DNA of 64,000 bases from Gambelia wislizenii (GCA_030847615.1 JAUMIR010000001.1:31991501-32055500); one strand, 5' to 3'. Positions 41,206 through 53,785 are shown, counted from the first letter of the stretch. Numbers and translations: made by a program. The notes: generated from the sequence alone by a model not told the origin.

Positions 41206-42977
41206 AATATTAAAGTAAACCATTACCTTAAACAAATGTAACAGTAACAGCAATAGCTGCTTCTGGTGTGCTTAGAACAATAAACATAACTAATTGTTTT
41301 TTTTCAAGTAAATTTACAAGCTCTGGTGAGTGGTGGCTAGAGCTTTAAAGCAGCAGTTGTCAGGCTCATTGCTGCTTCTTGCCATAAATTGCTGCAGAGC
41401 AGGAAGCTTGCAGTTGTTTACTAAACTTTCTAAAACAATCCCCTCTAAACTGGCCTCTGTAAGGACTTTTTCAACAAAAGATCCAAGCATTTTCCTGATG
41501 GTTTTCCTAATTTGCTTTCCACTAGCCTTGGCTCTTAAAATAATTGTTTTTAAATTGATTTTTTTGTCTCCCCTCCCCCCCCATTATTAATTCATTATTT
41601 TATTCAAGACGCTTTGGGTCCCATATTTGGAGAAGATTGGGGGGGGGAGGATATAGAATAAAAATAAAATGTTCTAAACAAAGTGCTTTGAGATTTTTTT
41701 AAAAAAATTGACAACAGTATACAAATGTTCTGGAATAAATAAATAGCCTGCTTCCCAGGTTGGTGGATCTATAGCAGTGCAATATTCTACTACTGGCCCA
41801 AATTAATTTGGGAATCAATTTTTTTTAAAAAAATCTGTTTCAAATGACACTTGGAGAAAAACATGGACCATGCTGTCATGCAAATCAGTTTGTCCCTTCA
41901 CAAAGAGCTAGTAATCAAAACAGTTCAGAGGTGGCATCTAACATCTGTTAAACTACTCAGAATCAACAAGGTAATCTCACAAAAATATTAGACAGTATGG
42001 GGGTACATGCATCTTGGGACACATGTAGATTTCTAGCCCCAAAGTTCTGGAATTTGGGGATACAATTCTAAGCTGTTTAAATAAATGATAAGCCAAAATG
42101 TTACTTTTTCAGAATCTTTATTTCTGATGGTGAAAATGTGGAAATGCCCCATAAAGAACTCATTTAAATTCCAGTCAGAGCTGCTAGAGATGAAATGGTG
42201 ACATTTTGGAAAAAGGCAAAAGGACTGCCTTTCTGACTCTGTTGGACTGCTGTGTCTGAAAAATTGATGACAATAGCTCAATTAGTGAGGTGACAGCAAA
42301 AAACAAAAAAACAGCTTTGGGGAAACATGGTACTCATTCATATCTCATATTTTGGTTTTAACATCAGATCAAGGCTCACTGTTGACATATATGGTATTTC
42401 GACACAGTATCTTCTAAAATTGGGAGTACTGAGCACAAGGACGGTTGTGAAGTAATTTGTTCAAATGAAACAGTAGTCATGTAAACCTCCGATAATGTTA
42501 TAGAATAATTTATTATCAATAAAAGTGAATTTAAAAAGAATAATTAAAAAAAAGCTGTTGGTCTGACTCTACAGGTTTATACCTGGCAACCTTTTCCACA
42601 TTGTCTTCTGAGGTCAGATGTTCCAGGTCACCCTCCCTGCAATATTATATCGCCACATTCCTTCTCACACAGTACCTTAAAAGTTGTTGAGATACAACGT
42701 CTGTCAATGCAAATGCTCTTTGTAATCCCCAGAAAATCAGAAGCTGGCTTCTCACACTGCTGGCCAAGACAGGTGTATGGTAGCTCAAAACTGCTGAAGG
42801 AAACTTGAGAGCAGGGACTCCAGCTGGAGACTGTCAGGGTCAGGGCATCTAGCAGAGACTCTTTTTTTTCTCCCTTGCTTGCTTTGTTCATAGCCTTGTC
42901 ATTAGTGCAAAGTGCAAAAGAGAATAGGGCTTCCATACAGTCAACAGTACTGTTTTGCTAATGGATACTGCTGAACT
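41206..42977. other. No gene seen
   Basis: AT-rich sequence with several A/T runs. The plus frame at 41330-41590 and minus frames at 42033 and 42628 lack recognisable domains or splice context. Confidence 0.5.
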
Positions 42978-43103
42978 CAGAGCTTGGAAAAGGTTACTTT
43001 TTTGGACCACAGTTGCCAGAATCATCCAGCTAGCATGGGTGCCACATGGTGACCATGGAGTTCTGAGAGTTGTAGTCCAAAAATGTAACTTTCCCAAATT
43101 CTG
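42978..43103. mobile_element. Short foldback hAT-type MITE
   Basis: CAGAGCTTGGAAAAGGTTAC at the left pairs with GTAACTTTCCCAAATTCTG at the right; arms continue with ttggaccacagttgccagaa and ttctgagagttgtagtccaa. No clear 8-bp TSD remains. Confidence 0.7.
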
Positions 43104-43452
43104 GGTGCAATCAGTGCTCTTTGATCAAGGGGGAAGAATAGTTCTTACTTTTACTGGTATGGTACTTAGGAGGCAATGAGGGAGGCGAGGACAGTTGGTA
43201 GTCTGCAAGGGCATAGTTGCTGCCTGGATGTTTGCCTCAGAGTGAGCATGGGCTGCTCAGGTCATTGGGGAATAACTAAACAGTCCAAAATGACAAGATT
43301 ATACATCACTGATTGAAGTACCCTCTATCTCCATGGCTTCCTACCACCTTGGAGCATGCATGATAATATTTAATATTTGTCCTGTCCTTTCAAGTGTTCA
43401 GAACACTTCCCAGAGATTATTTATTTGAAATGTTTACAATAATCTTGTAAGA
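43104..43452. other. No gene seen
   Basis: Unique sequence between two MITEs; no feature recognised. Confidence 0.5.
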
Positions 43453-43881
43453 AAGGGGTGGCCAACTTCTGCCCCTCCAGATATTCATAGAATCATAGAA
43501 TTGTAGAGTTGGAAGAGACCACGAGGGCCATCCAGTCCAACCCCCTGCCACGCAGGAAATCACGATCAAAGCATCCCCGACAGATGGCCATCCAGCCTCT
43601 GTTTAAAGACCTCCAAGGAAGGAGACCCCACCACGCTCCGAGGGAGTGCATTCCACTGCCGAACAGCTCTTACTGTCAGAAAGTTCCTCCTAAAGTTGAG
43701 GTGGAATCTCTGTTCCTGGAGCTTGCATCCATTGCTCCGTGTTCCAATCTCTGGAGCAGCAGAAAACAAGCTATTGTTGGACTTCATCTCCCATCAGCCC
43801 CTGCCAGCATTGCTAACAGTGATAGATGATGGGATTTGCAGTCCAGCAACGTTTGGAAGGATCACAAGTTGCCCATCCCTA
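43453..43881. mobile_element. hAT-type MITE split by a CR1
   Basis: Left part AAGGGGTGGCCAACTTCTGC (43453-43485) and right part ttgttggacttcatctccca ... CACAAGTTGCCCATCCCTA (43772-43881) form a foldback MITE once the CR1 is ignored. Octamers TTGTAAGA and CTGTAGGA flank it, differing by two transitions, consistent with an old 8-bp TSD. Confidence 0.7.
43486..43771 (-). mobile_element. CR1 3' end inserted in a MITE, 4-bp TSD
   Basis: Runs from catagaatcatagaattgt to gcagcagaaaacaagc, the antisense CR1 3' end of about 285 bp. The minus frame encodes LNFRRNFLTVRAVRQWNALP. TATT is duplicated at 43482-43485 and 43772-43775. Confidence 0.85.
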
Positions 43882-46425
43882 CTGTAGGACAACTCAGTAT
43901 TACTGATCTCCCATATTACAGATGAGGAGACCAAGAACGACTTGCCTAACGCTTCCATGTCAATTCAGCACAGGAGTGTGATTTGCCTGTGTATGTGGGG
44001 GGGTGATGGGGTGGTGGTGGCAGGGATTGTCATTATAGCTGAAGCCCCAAATATACATCATACTCTTCATTCCCTCTTCATTCCCTCCCACAAGCAGGCT
44101 GAAAGCTGCTACCTTTATTCAGAAGAAAAAGCAGCTGCAGGGCTTCAACCTGAATTAGATGCCCACATCCATTTCCTGTTCAACCACTTCCTGCCCCAAG
44201 ATTGTTTGGCCATCTGGTCAAGTCTATAAAAAGGATGCAAGCCCATTAGTGCAAGACCCTGCAAAACTGCCCTTCTGTGCTGAAAGACAAGGATATCAGA
44301 AGTAGCATATGGACCCACACCTTGAGATAAAAACAATGACCTAACATATTGGCCTGATGAGAGTCAGAAATGAGAGTCAGACCCCTTGTGATCCTTCAGC
44401 CATCCTGACAGCGCCTTTCTGGTTCCGTGTACATATATTGTCTTTGCCCTTAGACTGTGTTTATAATTAAATTCCAGCAAGCATTTTCCAGCTAGTTACT
44501 GTTCTATTTTAGGAGTCATAACAACTGGTTTGCTAAAGTTTAGTCACACAGGATTCTTCTGAGCATTTGGAAACTCATAATAGCACAACTTTATCAAGAT
44601 GTTAACTCAGATTAAAGTGCCTCACTCATTTCCTCTTCCTACAAATACATTGTGGTGCCACCTTTTCAGGAACTACAGTTCATCAAGAAAGCTGACTGCT
44701 TGTCTTTTAAGTATCGCTATTTTTTCACTGCAGAGAAAATAAATGATTACCCCATTTAGTTGTCTGTTAGATCACAGTTTGACATTTGGCTGAGAGATAG
44801 GAACAAGCCTCCCAGCCAGGTGGAATGACCCTCTTCTTAGATACATAATAAGGATATGGAATGTGTGGCTCTCCAGATGTTGCATGTCTATGGGGATACA
44901 TGCCTGCACCTTTACAATGTATAATTACACCAATTATTGTCATTGAAATGATCTGTTGTTCTTCCATCAGCTGAGTAAGAGAGGATTGGTTATTCACTGC
45001 AGCATCCACACCTTCCAGATGTTGACCTTTTTTAACCACTGTGCATATAATGAAGGCGCATGATAACCAAGCTCATGGTTCTTCAGGTTGGTCCCACTGT
45101 AATGTTAAATATGCAAAATAGCTGGAATGGCCATCCCAAAACAACCACAATATTGTACAAGGAGTATTTCAGTCCGCCAGTGTCAAAGCCGAGTTATCTA
45201 TCTTGATTTTGTTAAGCAGAGTTTGGAAAAGTGACATTCCTTTCAAGTCGCAGAAGGTTTGAACCACTACTTTCATCTGTAGTTTCTTGTGAGTGTTTTG
45301 TAAGACATCTCTTTCATTCACCTTAGGAAACATGAATTGCCTGCTGGTGCTAATGTAATGAATTTCTCTGAGTCAAATGAGGCCAGTAACAAGAGGTTCT
45401 ATAAGCAGCTCATTTTAAGATCTGGTTAGCACTTTTTCTGAGCCCCACATAGTTCTCCAAAGGCAATTAAAGCTGTTCTTTGAGAAAGCTCCCTGTTTCT
45501 AGTGCTGGCTATAATAAGTGTACATAGTTAATCAGCTGGCATAGTGCAACCTTGTAAATATTCAGGGGAGATCCAAGCTGTGAATAAAAATAACCCACTG
45601 GGATTTGGATAAGACTATAAACAATGATTTGTTTATTTCGAGGGCAGAGTGTTGGCCTTTATTTATCCAAATAGGCATATTTTACCTGCTAGAACACATG
45701 CTTTATTTGAATAAGAAGAGAAAGCTTTAAATACACCCCCGCACCCCTAGACCAATGGTTCTTCCAATTATATTTCCATAAGGGCCAGTTCATACATTTG
45801 GCAGAACCAAGGGGCAAAGCCTTTCCTTTGGGCTTTAGACAAGACTTCCCTTGTTTGAGTACTCCTACATTCTTGCAAACACAGAACTATTGTGATAGGG
45901 CTTCTTCCTAACACCTTATCAAAGCTGGGAATGCAGTAGAAAATGCTGAACATGTTTCATTAACTGTTAGCGAGCTCAAAAGCTATCCAATTATGTTAAT
46001 GTTGGAGGGCAGAAAATATTAAAAGTCATTTGCCACCGTGTTATTTCTAGATTTATTTTGTTCCATTAAAATTAAAAACCAAAAGACTGCTGAAGAAAAT
46101 TGGCTCACATTGCTGCCCACAAGTGGCACATTTTCAGAAAGCCTTTTGGGGGAGTTTAGTCTGATTTCCTCAAGCTGGCACAGTCCTGGTGCATACACAT
46201 TGCACAATCCACTTGCTAGCTGGGTATAGTGGGATATATATATATCCTTTCTCCTAATATGGGACCCAAGGTGCAATACTGTGGTGCCATAAATGTGTAG
46301 TCTAACACAATTTGAAAACACCTGGTTGGGAAATGCTGACCTAAGGCTGGCTATCTAACAACCCATACAGTTAGGTTTTGTCCCTGATTAGCTTCATCTT
46401 CTCTCTTCATTATCCCTTCCTAGTA
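43882..46425. other. No gene seen; unique sequence
   Basis: No recognisable coding exon or interspersed repeat over 2.5 kb. Local pyrimidine tracts and short frames are unremarkable. Confidence 0.5.
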
Positions 46426-46693
46426 TAGGTGCCCCCTGCCCCCAGTATCCTCAGAGGATACGTTCCTGGAATTACCATTTATAAGTGAAACCATGGATAA
46501 TAGTAAAATATTATTTGTACTTCTCAGGTATAAACTCGTATCATAGAGTTGCATTGGAGGACCTAGTAATTCCTAGAGAGGACACTTCTCTAGGCATTTT
46601 CCAGCATTATACTATGGTATGCATCACTATTTTTTCAGCCACAGATAACTGAAACTGTGGATATTGGTTCCACGGATATGGGAGGGGGCCCTG
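46426..46693. mobile_element. Tigger-like MITE (family P2)
   Basis: TA-flanked; starts TAGGTGCCCCCTGCCCCC and ends ATGGGAGGGGGCCCTG. It carries atagagttgcattggaggac and tctctaggcattttcc, shared with 25255 and in reverse with 60427. Confidence 0.75.
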
Positions 46694-48431
46694 TATTAGA
46701 AAATAAAGTAATATTCCCATTTGTTACTTATTTTTCAAATGTAACTTTATTATGTCCTTGTTATAGGCAGTTACATTACTGTAACACATTGCTTCCAAGT
46801 CCTCTGTCCTATTTTTCTATGTGCAAGATTGGTTGTGGTTGTTGCTTTTAAATCATGAGGGAACATTCACATATACACATGGTAGCTGAAATGATTCAGG
46901 ACAGAGAAAGCTTTGTCACTTCAATCTGTTGAATGTATAAACCAGGCCTTGTTAAAGAGCTTCTTCAAGGTACCATGTTTCATCTGGCCCCATCCATTTA
47001 GCTTTTCTCCCATGTAGTGAACTGGGACTCTGCAACAGGCAGATGGTTTTTAAAGCCTGTTAGCATCATGAACATTAACAGCTGTCCAGTGGTGTGAAAG
47101 AGTTAAATTGTATTAATGACCTTGTTGGATATTTTTTTGCTTTCACTTTGCAGTTTGAGGCTGAAGAAAGAGATAAAGGCTGAAACTCAAATGTGGGAGT
47201 GAATTTTTCTCTATTGCTAACCTGCTTGTACAGTTTTCATTGCTTTGGGAGGAGATGGGTCACATTTATGCACTTTGATTTTCTTCATTTTCTTCATTGC
47301 TACTGTATATAACTCTTGGGAGTCCATCTTCCATTGGTGTCATGTGCAGTCATCTTTAAACTCAGTAAACAGAGTTAAAACAGTAAGATTTATTGCTAAA
47401 CAGAAATTCTAAAGAGTAACACTACACAACATTGTCGCTTTGAATGAAGAGCAAAGGAAAAAGCAGTGATATAAAAGTATTTACAAAACAGGCAGACTTG
47501 GTGTGTAATTCATTCATTGGCTGTTTCAAATATTTACAATTCTGTTCTTCCCCAGTGCCCCCACACCATTGTTATTCTGAGTTCCCCACCATTTGGTCTC
47601 AATGGAGACTCTCCTATTTCCAGCCATGCCAAGCACCTAAATCTTTACCATTACAAAGAGAGGCAAAGGCAAGCCTCCGGCCACACATAGTCCACGGACA
47701 TGAATGGCAGGGGAGGATTGTTTAGCAATCTGATCCTGACAATTGGCCTTGGCTTGGGGAATGTACACCTCAGCCCAAGGACTCCCCATATGTCCAGCAA
47801 TGGGGTACATGGGTAGAATTTGTTTTGGGGCCCAATTCTACCACTGACTGTGACGGTATGCCCCATCCTATCAGCAAAAGGGCTGGAATACTTGTCTCTG
47901 GCTGTGTACCATCTGCCAAATCATTTACCACTAATAAAGCTTATGCTATAGCAGTAGGGTGTGTCAGTATTTGGCACTAAAAGAACTCTTGGAGATGCCT
48001 GGAACTACACCCAGTTTTGGAGCAAGGCACCCTGTCTGCTGTGCCCTTGACCCATCCATGCCTTTGTCCCAGGTACTGCTGCATTGTGACCCCCTAAGAC
48101 CCCTTTCCAATTGTTTCTGTAAACGGAACTAGCAATGCTTACTCCTGAGTCCCAACTGCACAAATTCAAATTAAACACACTGAGCTTTAACAAAAGATCT
48201 TCCATCAGCTGAAATGCAATCTTTTAACTTTTAATTAGAAATGCAAACAATCTAGTGAAAAAACTATCACCATTTATACTGCTAGCTTGAAATAGGAACT
48301 TCATCAAAGGTAAGAGAAGTATCCAGCCTTTGCTTGATTATTTTCCTCATTCTCAGAGTGCTTCTATGCTAATTAGTCACAAACAACAGTAAAATGTGAA
48401 AACTTCATTATCATCTCAGTCACTTTAAGTA
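46694..48431. other. No gene confirmed; unique sequence
   Basis: A good splice-acceptor-like tract ends at about 47153 (tttgctttcactttgcag) and is followed by a short frame that stops after nine codons. No donor or second exon was seen, so it is not called. The rest shows no repeat or gene. Confidence 0.45.
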
Positions 48432-48669
48432 CAATTGTCCCTCTGTATCCACGGATTTGGTATCCACGGATTTAAGTATTCATGGCTTGAAAATATTCTT
48501 AAAAAAATAATAATCCTAAAAGCAAACCTTGATTTTGCCATCTTATATAAAGGACATCATTTTGCTATGCCATTGCATATAATGGGACTTGAGTATTCAC
48601 GAATTTTGGTATCCACGGGGGGGGGGGGGGTCCTGGAACTAAACCCCAGAGAATATTAAGGGACAACTG
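48432..48669 (-). mobile_element. Tigger/MER2-like MITE (family P1)
   Basis: TA-flanked; starts CAATTGTCCCTCTGTATCC and ends TTAAGGGACAACTG. It includes a G14 run at about 48617-48630 where other copies have six to eight Gs. Confidence 0.9.
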
Positions 48670-48671
48670 TA

Positions 48672-49030
48672 CATCCAGAAAAGAATGGCCACGAGGAAAA
48701 CAAAATCCTATGAGCACTGGATATTTAAAGCACTTGGTATTTTCAGCCTGGAGAAGAGAGAATTAAAAGGAGACATATCTGAAATGCTGTTATATAGGAC
48801 ATGGAACACAGTTGTTCTCTGTTGCTCCAGAAAGCCGGAGTAGAACCATTGGGTAGAAACCGTAGTCAAACAGATTAGGAAAGAATTCATAACAGTGATA
48901 GTTGTTTGGCAGTGAAACTGACTGTTCTGAGAGGCAGTTAGTTCTCCTGCACTGGAGGGATTTATGCAGAGGTTTGATGGTCAGAGATGGTGTGGTCATA
49001 CGTGGCCTCCAGAAAGCAGAGGCTTGGCTA
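48672..49030 (+). mobile_element. Old diverged CR1-type 3' region
   Basis: The plus strand encodes VQKRMARRKTKSYEHWIFKA then [14 protein letters not shown] with decay thereafter, the C-terminal part of CR1 ORF2. It is more diverged than the other CR1 copies and lacks a clear 3' end. Confidence 0.65.
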
Positions 49031-50026
49031 GACAAAATTTCTAAAGTTGCTCATTTTGAATATTTGGTATCTATACTAGCAAACTGCTAGTGCCCTTGTA
49101 GTAAGTTTATGGCTAACCAAACAGCAGCAACCACTCTAGAAACTCATAATTAGAGAAAAAGCAGAAATGCATTCAGAAATAGTTTAGGAGAACAAATCCT
49201 AAAGTTAGTGAAAGAAGACACTAAGGCTGGCCTCCATGCATGGTAACCATCATCGAGGAGAACCTGTGCATAGCTACCTCTTTGTAACTAAGGAGGAAAA
49301 AGAAGAAGAAAGTAAAAGAAGCCTTAGCATAGCAACCTATATATCAAATGGGTGTTTATTTGGAAAAGTCAAGAGGGAAGAGATGCCTTGTTTATTGCCT
49401 CCCTTCCACTGGTTCAGGTTACTTGTAATGGTGCTTTAACTTCCAACAATTCACAACTGTGATTTGATTCCTATTGGTTATTCCCAATTAGAGGAGACTG
49501 TTCAAATCAACACAGAGGTATATCTCGTTGATTCAACTGGGCTGCTCTAGTTAGAACTAATGGTAGGATTCAGGCTCCTATGATTGGGTGATGTGCCAGA
49601 TGAAGGAGGGACCATCAATTACCTGATGCTCCAGGAGAAACACCATCATGCCTCCTTTGAAAACATGACAATTGCCCCCTGCAGTTCCACCACTGGAAGT
49701 TAGCACTGGTCTCCTAACTAGAGTCTAGCGTTTGGCAGCCTTGTAACAGCAGCATATAGATAGCACTCATATGAACAACAGCATGCCTCATACCCCAAGT
49801 GCTATACAACAGTTGGATGGAAAAGTTTGCAGGTGTACAGTCATTCCTTTACAAGTGTGTCATTTATCTATAGCCCATGTGGCCAGGAGTATGGGCAGAG
49901 GCTTGTGATATCCCTATTCCAGGCCCCACAAAACTCACTGGGAGGCCTTGAGCCAGTCACTCTTGATCATCCTGGCAGTTCAGGTTTGTTGTGAGCATCA
50001 AATGGAGAGAAATAGAAGTACAGTAT
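49031..50026. other. No gene seen
   Basis: Unique sequence; the plus frame at 49236-49439 has no recognisable domain. Confidence 0.5.
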
Positions 50027-50644
50027 GGAGATTATCAGACGGGCCGTTAAAACCCAACCCTGTCCTGATACCCCCCCCCCCATCCGCACCACTTCCATCC
50101 CTGTTCCACTCTGCACAAAAAGTTTTCATTCACTTATCCTAATCCCGAGACAGAAACAGCTCCCCCTCCCCTCAACTGGCTGGGAGTGAATGCAGCCATC
50201 CCATAAAGCAAATCCCACCCATTCTCACAAGAGAATGATGCGCAGGAAATTAAAAAATTAAAAGAAAAAGTAACATCAAAAGTAAAAAACCAAGCCCCAA
50301 AACACACTTTAAAAATACCAAGTAGCCCGTGGAGGGTTAAAAAAAAAGGGGTGTCACTTACCTCCTCGTTCCGATCACACCCGGAAGTGTTCTGCGGGGA
50401 CTTCCAGTGACATCACAGTGATGCTGGCATTGCGCCAGCAGAATGGGGCTCCATTTCAGACGCCCGTGATTCTGTTACTGAAACGGAATGGGTTTTTTAC
50501 TAACAGCTTTTCCCCATGAATGAGAAAACACAGGGACAGAACAATGGCAGCATGGAAGGAGAACAGGAGAGGGACGACACTGTCTGAAAAGTAAATCCCT
50601 GTTGCATCCCTGTCGCAGATTATAAAGCCAGTGTGATAATCTCC
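50027..50644. mobile_element. Harbinger-like MITE 'T2', full-length copy
   Basis: Starts GGAGATTATCAGACGGG and ends CCAGTGTGATAATCTCC. Interior blocks (gtgtcacttacctcctcgtt, cacccggaagtgttctg, gggctccattt) recur in order in 62705-63257. No coding region. The flanking triplets (TAT and TTA) do not match. Confidence 0.75.
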
Positions 50645-50650
50645 TTAGTA

Positions 50651-51148
50651 GATTTTCCTTGGGGGGTTTTCCGGGCTGTGAGGCTGTGTTCTGGAATAGT
50701 TTCTTTCTGACGTTTTGCCTGCATCTGTGGCTGGCATCTTCAGAGAATGGTTGGGTAGGAGTGTATGTGGAGTTTATATGCTGTGAACTCCTGTTGGGGA
50801 GGATATGTAAATTTGTGTTTTTTAATGGCTAGTTTCTGGGTGTAGAAATGCAAGGATTTCCAGCAGATGATGGGTCATCAACCAACCAAATAGACACTAA
50901 CGAGCCTTGCATTTCTATACCCAGAAACTAACCATTCAATTACACAAATTTACATATACTCCCCAACAGGGGTTCACCATATATAAACTCCACACACACT
51001 CCTACCCAACCATTCTCTGAAGATGCCAGTGACAGATGCAGGTGAAACATCAGAAAGAAACTATTCCAGAACACGGCCTCACAGCTCAGAAAAAACCCAA
51101 GGAAAATCTATGGATGCCGGCTGTGAAAGCCTTCAACTTCACATTGAA
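50651..51148. mobile_element. Penelope-derived inverted foldback with 13-bp TSD
   Basis: AATCTCCTTAGTA is perfectly repeated at 50638-50650 and 51149-51161. Between are two convergent copies of the Penelope 3' region: one starts gattttccttggg, the other ends aaccca-aggaaaatc then ccggctgtgaaagc. They meet at about 50850-50920 around a short non-repeated spacer. There is no coding sequence. Confidence 0.85.
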
Positions 51149-51639
51149 AATCTCCTTAGTATACTGCTGTTGGCTCCTCAGAAGAAAGGCAAGATAAGAA
51201 TGTAACAAATACAGAAGCAAATTAATGAAATAACAATTAATCTGTGTTTATTAACTATGGCTTTCTGGTTCCATAATAGTTTTCTGATGGTGTCCTGATT
51301 AGTCCTGGCCTCAGGTGTGAATTAAGGAGGGAGAGAGGAACATGCTCTACACCAAGGGAGCACAGCCTGTGGTTCTGGAATCCTCTGTTGCTCTGTATGG
51401 TCCCAAAGCTAGACCACACACACATTCTTCTACAGAGTAGCTGGTCAGCTGGGTTGTGGGGGGCATCATTCCCTGGCTTCTTAGATTGCTATTTACTCAC
51501 TGCTATTAGAAGTGTGCTGATATGTGCAGGGGCCAGAGCAAGAGTTTATGTGTGTACTTGCATGCACATGGTATGTGTAAGAGAGAATACACACACAAGG
51601 TTATGCTCACAGATATGCATGAATCTGTGCATTTCTTGT

Positions 51640-51840
51640 GAGTCCTGCCCCTACAGCTCACAAGTTACATGTGCACCCTGTTTTACATGGAGTAGATCCC
51701 AGGTTTAATCCTTGGCATCACTAGCTGGAAGGATCAAATAGGATGTGATCAGAAACCTGGAGCTCTGGTGCCAGTCTGCAAGAAATCACTGGACTAGATG
51801 GGCAAACAACCTCTACTGGTATAAGGCAAATGCCTAAGAA
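51640..51840 (+). mobile_element. Probable tRNA-derived SINE
   Basis: gtagatcccaggtttaatcc resembles a degraded box B, and ggactagatgggcaaacaac ... ctggtataaggcaaatgcc resembles the 3' end of a common squamate SINE. Diverged. Confidence 0.45.
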
Positions 51841-52084
51841 TTTGCAAGAATGGTTTAGATAGCCACTCTAAATGTAGCAGTTAATGTCTCAGTCAGCAGG
51901 TGACACTCTACAACCATGGAAAGAAGCACAGAGCAAAGCAAGGAAGTGAGAGCCTATATATCTTATGTGTGATCTATGCATGGAGCAAAATGAAATGGTA
52001 GAGAAGCTGAGGCACTACGGTGGAGTGTTCTACTTCAGTCTGCATGGGGATGATTGTTGAGTCCTTTAGAGTGAAAAGCCTGAG

Positions 52085-52757
52085 GAAGAGAAGGTTGATA
52101 ATAATAATAATAATAACAATAACAACTTTATTTTTGTACCCCGCCTTTTGCCTATTAGCCAATCAAGGCGGCTCACAACAATTGGATTTTTTAAAAAATC
52201 CATAACAATAGTAATAACTTAAAACAATTTACTCCCCTTAAAGTTATACAGTATATAATAGTGCATATATTTAAAATAACTGGCAAATTCACGAGTGCCA
52301 TAAAATAACTACCCTAAAACTTTAAAACTATAGAATCAAAACATAAAAACAAAATCATAAAAAGAGGGAGAAGCATCCATTAAAATGGTCTTTTCTATTC
52401 AGGGAAGGCCTGGCAGAAGAGATCCGTTTTGATGGCTTTTTTGAAATTCTCCAAGCTAGTTGCTTGACGGATCTCCTCCAGCAGGGCGTTCCATAGTCTG
52501 GGAGCAGTGACAGAAAAAGATCTTTGGGAGATTGATGTTAATCTAGATCTCACTGGTTGCAATAAACCCCTCCCAGAAGATCTAAGGGTGTGGGGCGGAT
52601 TATATGGGAGGAGGCGATCCCTTAGGTAGGTTGTACCCTAGGCCATGTAGGGCTTTATAGGTCATTACCAACACCTTATACTGTGCTCGGAAACTGATAG
52701 GCAGCCAGTGAAGGGATTTCAAGATTGGAGAATTATGTTCCCTTCTCGATTTCCTGG
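52085..52757 (-). mobile_element. L2-clade LINE 3' fragment
   Basis: On the minus strand a TSISQRSFSVTAPRLWNALL then EEIRQATSLENFKKAIKTDL stretch ends in LFCQAFPE, the L2 ORF2 C-terminus. Downstream lie an AT-rich UTR, the tail gccttgattggctaatagg and an (AAT)n tract at about 52097-52118. Its 5' end abuts CR1 at 52757. Confidence 0.75.
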
Positions 52758-53079
52758 TGGCTGATAGCCATGTTTAAATATTTGAAGGGATGTCATACTG
52801 AGGATGGAACAAACTTGTTTTCTGCAGCTCCAGAGAGAAGGACATGGACATAGACTCAAACTACAAAGAGATTCCATCTAAACATTAGGAAGAACTTCCT
52901 GACAGTAAGAGCTATTTGAGAGTGGAATACACTGCCTCGTAGTGTGATGGAGTCTCCTTCTTTGGAGGTTTTTAAACAGAGACTGGATGGCCATCTGTTG
53001 AGAATGCTTTGATTGTGTATTCCTGCATGGAAGGGGGTTGGACTGGATGGCCTTGTGGTCTCTTCCACCTCTATGATTA
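52758..53079 (+). mobile_element. CR1 3' end
   Basis: Starts tagccatgtttaaatatttg, encodes [24 protein letters not shown] residues, and ends ggttggactggatggccttg ... ccacctctatgatta. Confidence 0.85.
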
Positions 53080-53430
53080 CCTCAGCACACATCACTACCA
53101 CAAACATTCAACATGGCTGTTCCACCTACTTTGTTGCCAGCAAGCTGCGCCTCCTGTCACATTTGATCAATCAGCAATCCACCTTTCCTCCTCACCAAGA
53201 ATGTGCTGCAGTCTGAATCAGTTGTCTCAACAAGCAGGAATGCACATTTCCCTCACAGTTTTTTTTTAAAAAAAAAACTTCAGAAAAAGCCACGAAGGCT
53301 TTTCCCACATAGTATATGGCATTTTTGGCCCCCTCCTTCCAAATACAATGAATTATTGCGGGATCCCATTTAGACAAAAGGTATTCTTCTTGAATTGTAT
53401 GAGGAGTATTTTCACCATTTAGACAACCCC
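53080..53430. mobile_element. T1 element, 5'-truncated copy
   Basis: Directly follows the CR1 end. Contains aatcagcaatccacctttcc, gaatgcacatttccctcaca, tggccccctccttccaaata and ends TTTAGACAACCCC. Nearly the same sequence, split by a foldback, is at 1-574. Confidence 0.8.
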
Positions 53431-53653
53431 TAGGACATCCTGTCCTTTCTTGAAAGAAGCCAGTCATTTGTGATCTCTTTTTGTTAGAGAGAAGTAGTTA
53501 AACATGGAGTAATTCTTCATAATACTACTGGTATACCTGAGTGAACAAAAGCCATATTTGGTGACTTTGTAACAAAGCATAGGGGTTTCTCTCCTATCCT
53601 ATGTTTGAATGGATTTCCTGAAATAACAAATATTTGTCTTTGTTACCTTACTA

Positions 53654-53785
53654 CAGAGGCGGGCAAAGTATAGGCTGCCAAAGATTTTTGAAACTAAAAT
53701 TTCTATTGGTCCTAGTCAGCATAGCAAATGGTAAGGAACTCTGGGGGTTGCAGTTCTGTAACATCTGAAGATTTTGCCCAACCTG
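53654..53785. mobile_element. hAT-type MITE
   Basis: cagaggcgggcaaagtatagg at the left and ctgaagattttgcccaacctg at the right are rough inverted repeats; the arms tttctattggtcctagtcag and ggaactctgggggttgcag are typical of this MITE group. TSD unclear. Confidence 0.6.

Noticed and set aside
41330..41590. 86-aa plus-strand ORF with hydrophobic C-terminus
   Set aside because: No homology recognised, no splice or promoter context, composition of AT-rich noncoding DNA.
47154..47200. Terminal exon after a strong acceptor-like site
   Set aside because: Only nine codons before a stop and no poly(A) signal or upstream exon could be linked; chance acceptor is likely.
51974..52205. ORFs with poly-Ile stretches
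   Set aside because: They are translations of an (AAT)n tract at the end of an L2 copy.
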